A stretch of DNA of 9,611 bases, from contig NZ_CALIII010000114.1 of assembly GCF_938018145.1 (NCBI RefSeq), positions 1 to 9,611 of the forward strand, in the 5' to 3' direction. Position numbers and translations under genes: made by a program. Within the stretch, counting starts at the first letter, position 1, and every line of letters begins with the position of its first letter. The stretch is from an uncultured Campylobacter sp. (GTDB lineage: Bacteria > Campylobacterota > Campylobacteria > Campylobacterales > Campylobacteraceae). The notes below the pieces were generated by a model. That model did no database searches. It was not told the origin of the DNA and worked only from the letters and a program-made list of their open reading frames with translations. This document shows, one piece after another, positions 6,119-9,611 of the stretch.

Positions 6119-7402
6119 ATGACCATCGCATTTTTATTTATCTCGCTGTTTGGTCTCATGCTTATAGGCGTTCCCGTCGCCGTTTCGCTTGGAGCTAGTA
6201 CGGTTTTAACGATGCTGCTTTTTACCGATCTTGACGTCGCGGCGATGCCTCAGCTTATCTTTGACGGTATCAATAAATTTGCCCTCATGGCGATCCCGAT
6301 GTTTATCCTAGCCGGAAATTTACTGAGCAAGGGCGGCTCTGCTAGACGCATTATAGATTTTGCTAAATCCATGGTCGGACACCTACCGGGCGGCCTACCG
6401 ATGAGCGCGATATTTGCGTGCGTGATATTTGCCGCGGTTTCTGGCAGCTCGCCAGCTACGGTCGTAGCGATAGGATCTATCATGTTTGTCGCTATCAAAG
6501 AAGCCGGCTATCCGAAAGAGTACGCCGTGGGCGGCATCACAACCGCGGGCTCTCTAGGCATCCTCATCCCGCCTTCGGTCGTTATGATCGTTTACGGCGT
6601 GACGGCCGAGGTCAGTATCGCGCAGCTATTTATGGCGGGCGTGGTGCCTGGACTGATGCTAGGCGGTATGATGATAGCGCAGACTTATATCGGAGCAAAA
6701 AGACTCGGATTTAAAGCTACTACGCCCGAGCCTTGGAGCGAGCGAGTAAAAAAATTCGGCAAGGCGTTTTGGGCGCTGCTAATCGTAGTAGTCGTTATCG
6801 GCGGTATCTACGGCGGCATTTTTACACCGACCGAGGCTGCGGCGGCGAGCGCGATATATGCGCTGATTATTTCGCTGTTTGTCTATAAAGATATCAAATT
6901 TAAAGACCTGTGGGACATCTGCCTAGAGTCTGCCATCACGACGGCTATGATATTTTTTATCATCGCAAACGCGGTCGTGTTTGCGTATCTGCTAACTAGC
7001 GAAAACATCCCGCAAACGATAGCAGATAGCATCCTAGCCGCAAATATCGGCAAGATCGGCTTTTTAATCATCGTAAACATCCTGCTTTTCATCATGGGAC
7101 AGTTTATGGAGCCATCATCGGTCGTGATGATCATGGTGCCGCTGTTGCTACCGATCGCGACCGCGCTAGGCGTGGATCCGGTGCACTTCGGCATCCTACT
7201 AATCGTAAACATGGAAATCGGCATGATCACGCCGCCGGTCGGACTAAATTTATTCGTCGCCAGCGGCCTAACGGGCATGAATCTAAAAGACGTCATCGTC
7301 TCATGCTTGCCGTGGACTTTGACGCTATTTGTCGGACTCGTCCTGGTGACATACATCCCGGAAATCTCGCTTTGGCTACCGAGGCTGATGTACGGAGGCT
7401 GA
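6119..7402 (+). CDS. dctM: TRAP transporter large membrane subunit, DctM family
   Basis: The transport channel of the TRAP system, which moves the solute released by DctP across the inner membrane with sodium ions. The 427 residues are almost entirely hydrophobic, with about 11-12 membrane segments and two re-entrant regions, at the family's usual length. Visible family motifs are IPMFILAGN (59-67), GHLPGG (87-92), SGSSPAT (108-114), GSLGILIPPS (144-153), FMAGVVPG (171-178), FTPTEAAAASA near 235-245, and MEPSSVVMIMVPLLLPIA and MITPPVGLNLF in the second half. The repeated halves with IPPS and TPPVG loops form the pseudo-symmetric binding site. The start has AAGGAG five bases upstream, overlapping the dctQ stop. 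It ends the operon; a hairpin-forming repeat begins about ten bases after its stop and may terminate transcription. Confidence 0.94.
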   Translation: MTIAFLFISLFGLMLIGVPVAVSLGASTVLTMLLFTDLDVAAMPQLIFDGINKFALMAIPMFILAGNLLSKGGSARRIIDFAKSMVGHLPGGLPMSAIFACVIFAAVSGSSPATVVAIGSIMFVAIKEAGYPKEYAVGGITTAGSLGILIPPSVVMIVYGVTAEVSIAQLFMAGVVPGLMLGGMMIAQTYIGAKRLGFKATTPEPWSERVKKFGKAFWALLIVVVVIGGIYGGIFTPTEAAAASAIYALIISLFVYKDIKFKDLWDICLESAITTAMIFFIIANAVVFAYLLTSENIPQTIADSILAANIGKIGFLIIVNILLFIMGQFMEPSSVVMIMVPLLLPIATALGVDPVHFGILLIVNMEIGMITPPVGLNLFVASGLTGMNLKDVIVSCLPWTLTLFVGLVLVTYIPEISLWLPRLMYGG

Positions 7403-7412
7403 TTTAAATTTG

Positions 7413-7513
7413 CAAATTTACGGCGCCGCCCGGGTCTGTACAGCTCGGCGAGCGGTCCGTAAATTTGATACCATTCTTTACATTTCCGTCAAATTTACAC
7501 TCAAATTTAACCG
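7413..7513 (+). repeat. Intergenic hairpin repeat, copy 1
   Basis: The 11-bp arms CAAATTTACGG (7413-7423) and CCGTAAATTTG (7457-7467) are perfect reverse complements around 33 bases, inside which CGCCG (7424-7428) can pair with CGGCG (7446-7450). A tail follows: GATACC, TTCTTT, and two AAATTT motifs ending in CCG. The same order of parts recurs at 8927-9028 in the same orientation. It may double as the dctM terminator, though no strong T-run follows the stem. Confidence 0.6.
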
Positions 7514-7623
7514 ACCTAATTTATAAATTTAAACTCGGCGCAAATAGCTAAATTTAGCCGTTTCCAAAGCCTAGTTAAAGCTCGCCTGATGTATCACAAC
7601 CGAAAAACAAAAAGAGGGCAGTC

Positions 7624-8889
7624 ATGTACCGCGTCAAACTGCATATTTGTTTAACCCAGGATATAAAAAATAAGCTTGAGCAATATGGCAAAATCCCGCC
7701 CAGACCGCGCTTTGAGCACAAATTTGAGACGCTAAAAGACGCCTGCGACATCCCCACACCCATCCCAGACGAGCATCAATATCTAATCATCGCAAGCGAA
7801 GATTGCGGGTTAAATTTAACCGAGCTAAAAAAACGTATCGGCGAAAACGGCTTTTTGGCGATTTACGCAAAGGATACCGCAAAGATAACGAGCGAGCAAA
7901 AAGAGGCCGCAGATGAAATTTGGCCCCAAGCTGCAAATTTAGACGTCTTTTACTTTGAAAAAGCGCTAAATTTGATAGCCGAGCGCAAAGAGGCTTGGCT
8001 ACAAAAAACATGGCTACAAACGCTGATAAACTCATCTCCGGATATGATCTGGTTTAAGGATATGGACGGGCTGCACCTGGAGGTAAACGACGAGTTTTGC
8101 GAGGTCGTAAATAAACCAAAAGAGCTTGTGTGGGGCAAAGATCACTACTATATCTGGGATATCCCTAAAGAGATCTACGAGCAAACAGACTACATCTGCG
8201 TTCAGACCGAGGACGACGTCGTCGCAGCGCGCAAGACCTGCCTTTTTGACGAGGAGGTTATGCGCACAGACGGCAAACTAAGCAAGCTAAAAACATATAA
8301 AACGCCGATATTTGACGGCGAGACGATCATCGGTACCGTAGGTATCGCTCGCGACGTGACGAAAGAGTACGAGTATCTGCAAAATATCGAACATCTAGCC
8401 CACTACGACCAGCTCACGGGGCTAGCTAACCGCAACCAGCTGGACGCATTTTTAGACAAGCTAAAAACCACGCATATGAGCATACTTTATATGGATTTAG
8501 ATCGCTTCAAGCAGGTAAACGACGAGCATGGGCACCAGGCGGGCGACAAGGCTCTAGTTGCGATCGCGGAGTTGATAAAGGAGATTTTTAACGACGCGAT
8601 GAACGTACGCATCGGCGGGGACGAGTTTATATCGATATTTACCGACGGCGCGAACATGCAAAGCATAGCGCCTCGCGTGCAAATTTTGATCGACCGATTT
8701 TTTAAAATTTGTCAAGAAAATCCGCTATTTAACGGACTATCCGTGAGTGCGGGTATAGCAGAAGGACAGATCGGGCACGGCTCGTTTGACCTGCTACTTC
8801 AGCGCGCCGACGATGCTCTTTATAGGGCTAAACACGCGGGTCGCGGCACCTACTGCATAAATCCCTGGGAAGACTTTGAGCAAAAATAA
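7624..8889 (+). CDS. PAS-GGDEF diguanylate cyclase
   Basis: Makes cyclic di-GMP from two GTP. The 421-residue protein has no signal peptide or membrane segment, so it is cytoplasmic. Residues 1-125 form an unrecognised domain with YLIIASEDCGLNLTE and a later GFLAIYAKD, an alternation of strands and helices that could be a degenerate receiver-like fold. A PAS domain follows (about 133-247: SSPDMIWFKDMDG to GTVGIARDVT), then GGDEF (about 255-415) with DQLTGLANR, DLDRFKQVNDEHGHQAGD and an intact GGDEF at 331-335, so it should be active. The RxxD inhibitory site that normally lies nine residues before GGDEF is absent (F322 and A325 occupy its positions), so product feedback is probably lacking. 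AGAGGG precedes the ATG. It stands alone between two related hairpin repeats. The signal sensed by the PAS domain cannot be read from the sequence. Confidence 0.92.
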   Translation: MYRVKLHICLTQDIKNKLEQYGKIPPRPRFEHKFETLKDACDIPTPIPDEHQYLIIASEDCGLNLTELKKRIGENGFLAIYAKDTAKITSEQKEAADEIWPQAANLDVFYFEKALNLIAERKEAWLQKTWLQTLINSSPDMIWFKDMDGLHLEVNDEFCEVVNKPKELVWGKDHYYIWDIPKEIYEQTDYICVQTEDDVVAARKTCLFDEEVMRTDGKLSKLKTYKTPIFDGETIIGTVGIARDVTKEYEYLQNIEHLAHYDQLTGLANRNQLDAFLDKLKTTHMSILYMDLDRFKQVNDEHGHQAGDKALVAIAELIKEIFNDAMNVRIGGDEFISIFTDGANMQSIAPRVQILIDRFFKICQENPLFNGLSVSAGIAEGQIGHGSFDLLLQRADDALYRAKHAGRGTYCINPWEDFEQK

Positions 8890-8926
8890 ATTTTGCTAGC
8901 GTTTGTCGGCCGGCAACTACGCGGCA

Positions 8927-9028
8927 CGAATTTACGGCGACTCGTCAGCGTCCATGCGGTTTGGCGGCTGACCGTAAATTTGATATCGCTTCTTATCTTT
9001 TACTCTAAATTTTATTCAAAATTTGCCG
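8927..9028 (+). repeat. Intergenic hairpin repeat, copy 2
   Basis: CGAATTTACGG (8927-8937) and CCGTAAATTTG (8972-8982) form the same 11-bp stem as copy 1, with a G-T wobble replacing one A-T pair. The 34-base loop has its own stem, TCAGC (8945-8949) with GCTGA (8967-8971). The tail matches copy 1 in order: GATATC, TTCTT, a T-rich run, and two AAATTT motifs ending in CCG. It begins 37 bases after the diguanylate cyclase stop and may terminate that transcript. Confidence 0.6.
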
Positions 9029-9064
9029 ATATCGTTAAAAAGCCAAATTTTAAAAGGACTTTAG

Positions 9065-9611
9065 ATGATAAGTGGCGTAAACGGATTTAACGCAAACGTA
9101 AATTATGATTTTAGTAGCTCTCATGGGCAAAATTTAAAGACGCATGAGGAAAAAGAGGTAGCGAATTTAGCACCAAATTTAACGGCACGGATTAATTACG
9201 ATACGGTAAATCCAAGCGAATTAGACTACGACTAACTAAAAATTTGGGCAGACAAGGTTGATCCAAGTAATCTAACCGGTAAAAATTTAAGCATGTGGCT
9301 GAGTGCGAAAATGGAGTTTGATAAGTTGGAGGACGGATGGCGTAAGGAACTCGGACTAAAGCCCGGCGAGCCAGTAGCCGTGAGGAGGATATTTTCGCTA
9401 AGCGGCTACACGAGAGACGATAAAATAAGCGTCTGGGGCAAAATAAACGGACTCGACTCATCGGTGAGTAAAGAAAAAGCCGCCGAGCTAAAAAGCTTCA
9501 TCGACAGCACAAGGGTTTTGATCGCGCAAGCGGGCGACCCGTCCGATATATTTAGGCAGGACGTCTTTAGCGTGGATAAGTTTTTGAGTAAATTTAACGT
9601 CGATTTGGGCG
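9065..9611 (+). pseudogene. Unrecognised protein gene interrupted by an in-frame TAA (runs off the window)
   Basis: A good ribosome binding site (AAGGA, six bases upstream) precedes ATG at 9065. The frame encodes 56 residues beginning MISGVNGFNANVNYDF, hits TAA at 9233-9235, and then stays open in the same frame for 125 more codons to the window edge. Codon use and composition are similar on both sides of the stop (KIWADKVDPSNLTGKN, SMWLSAKMEFDKLE, then VWGKINGLDSSVSKEK). This looks like one gene broken by a point mutation, for example a CAA or TCA codon changed to TAA. The first part is Asn/Ser-rich and soluble, with no signal peptide; the rest is a charged, probably helical soluble protein. 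I do not recognise the family. Alternatives are a separate short peptide gene followed by a gene starting at an internal ATG near 9291, stop-codon readthrough, or a sequencing error. Confidence 0.55.

Noticed and set aside
6883..7356. 157-codon antisense open frame in dctM
   Set aside because: It is fully opposite a clear DctM coding region; its length follows from dctM codon usage.
8893..9090. 65-codon open frame after the diguanylate cyclase
   Set aside because: It covers the structured repeat copy 2 and overlaps the better-supported start at 9065. It has no good ribosome binding site and its sequence mirrors AAATTT-rich spacer.
1..9611. CRISPR arrays, tRNA or rRNA genes, and transposases
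   Set aside because: No regularly spaced repeats, cloverleaf-like sequences, rRNA motifs or DDE/recombinase motifs were seen on either strand.

Overview
The window looks like chromosomal DNA from an anaerobic or microaerophilic Campylobacter of the showae/rectus/curvus/concisus type. The evidence is indirect: medium GC in genes, AT-rich spacers packed with AAATTT, AAGGA ribosome binding sites, extended TGnTATAAT-like promoters, and a gene set (class III ribonucleotide reductase, Fe-superoxide dismutase, TRAP dicarboxylate-type transporter) that suits an oxygen-sensitive, dicarboxylate-using epsilonproteobacterium. The species assignment is inference.

Left edge (1-440): a very AT-rich stretch holds the last 37 codons of a RecD/UvrD-type helicase. 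It abuts a short reading frame whose C-terminal ~65 residues look like the tail of an isoaspartyl peptidase/L-asparaginase. This reads as a junction between foreign or island DNA and the remnant of a broken native gene.

Minus-strand block (561-4205): three genes that appear to be separate transcription units. nrdD (701 residues from its best start) encodes the anaerobic ribonucleotide reductase, but its reading frame stops where the essential glycyl-radical segment should begin. Next come a small lipoprotein resembling MliC-type lysozyme inhibitors, and sodB, an iron superoxide dismutase with an unusual Cys/His-rich tail.

Plus-strand block (4562-7402): a tight dctP-dctQ-dctM operon for a tripartite (TRAP) transporter, divergent from sodB. 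The 356-base divergent spacer contains two strong inverted repeats, a good promoter for each side and a small palindrome near the dctP transcription start.

Right part (7403-9611): a PAS-GGDEF diguanylate cyclase lies between two diverged ~100-base direct repeats that share a hairpin architecture. The window ends in an unrecognised reading frame that has a good ribosome binding site but an in-frame TAA after 56 codons, with open frame continuing to the edge.

No tRNA, rRNA, CRISPR array or recognisable transposase was seen. The most notable items are the NrdD without a visible glycyl-radical domain, the repeat pair around the diguanylate cyclase, the helicase/asparaginase junction and the Cys-rich SodB tail.
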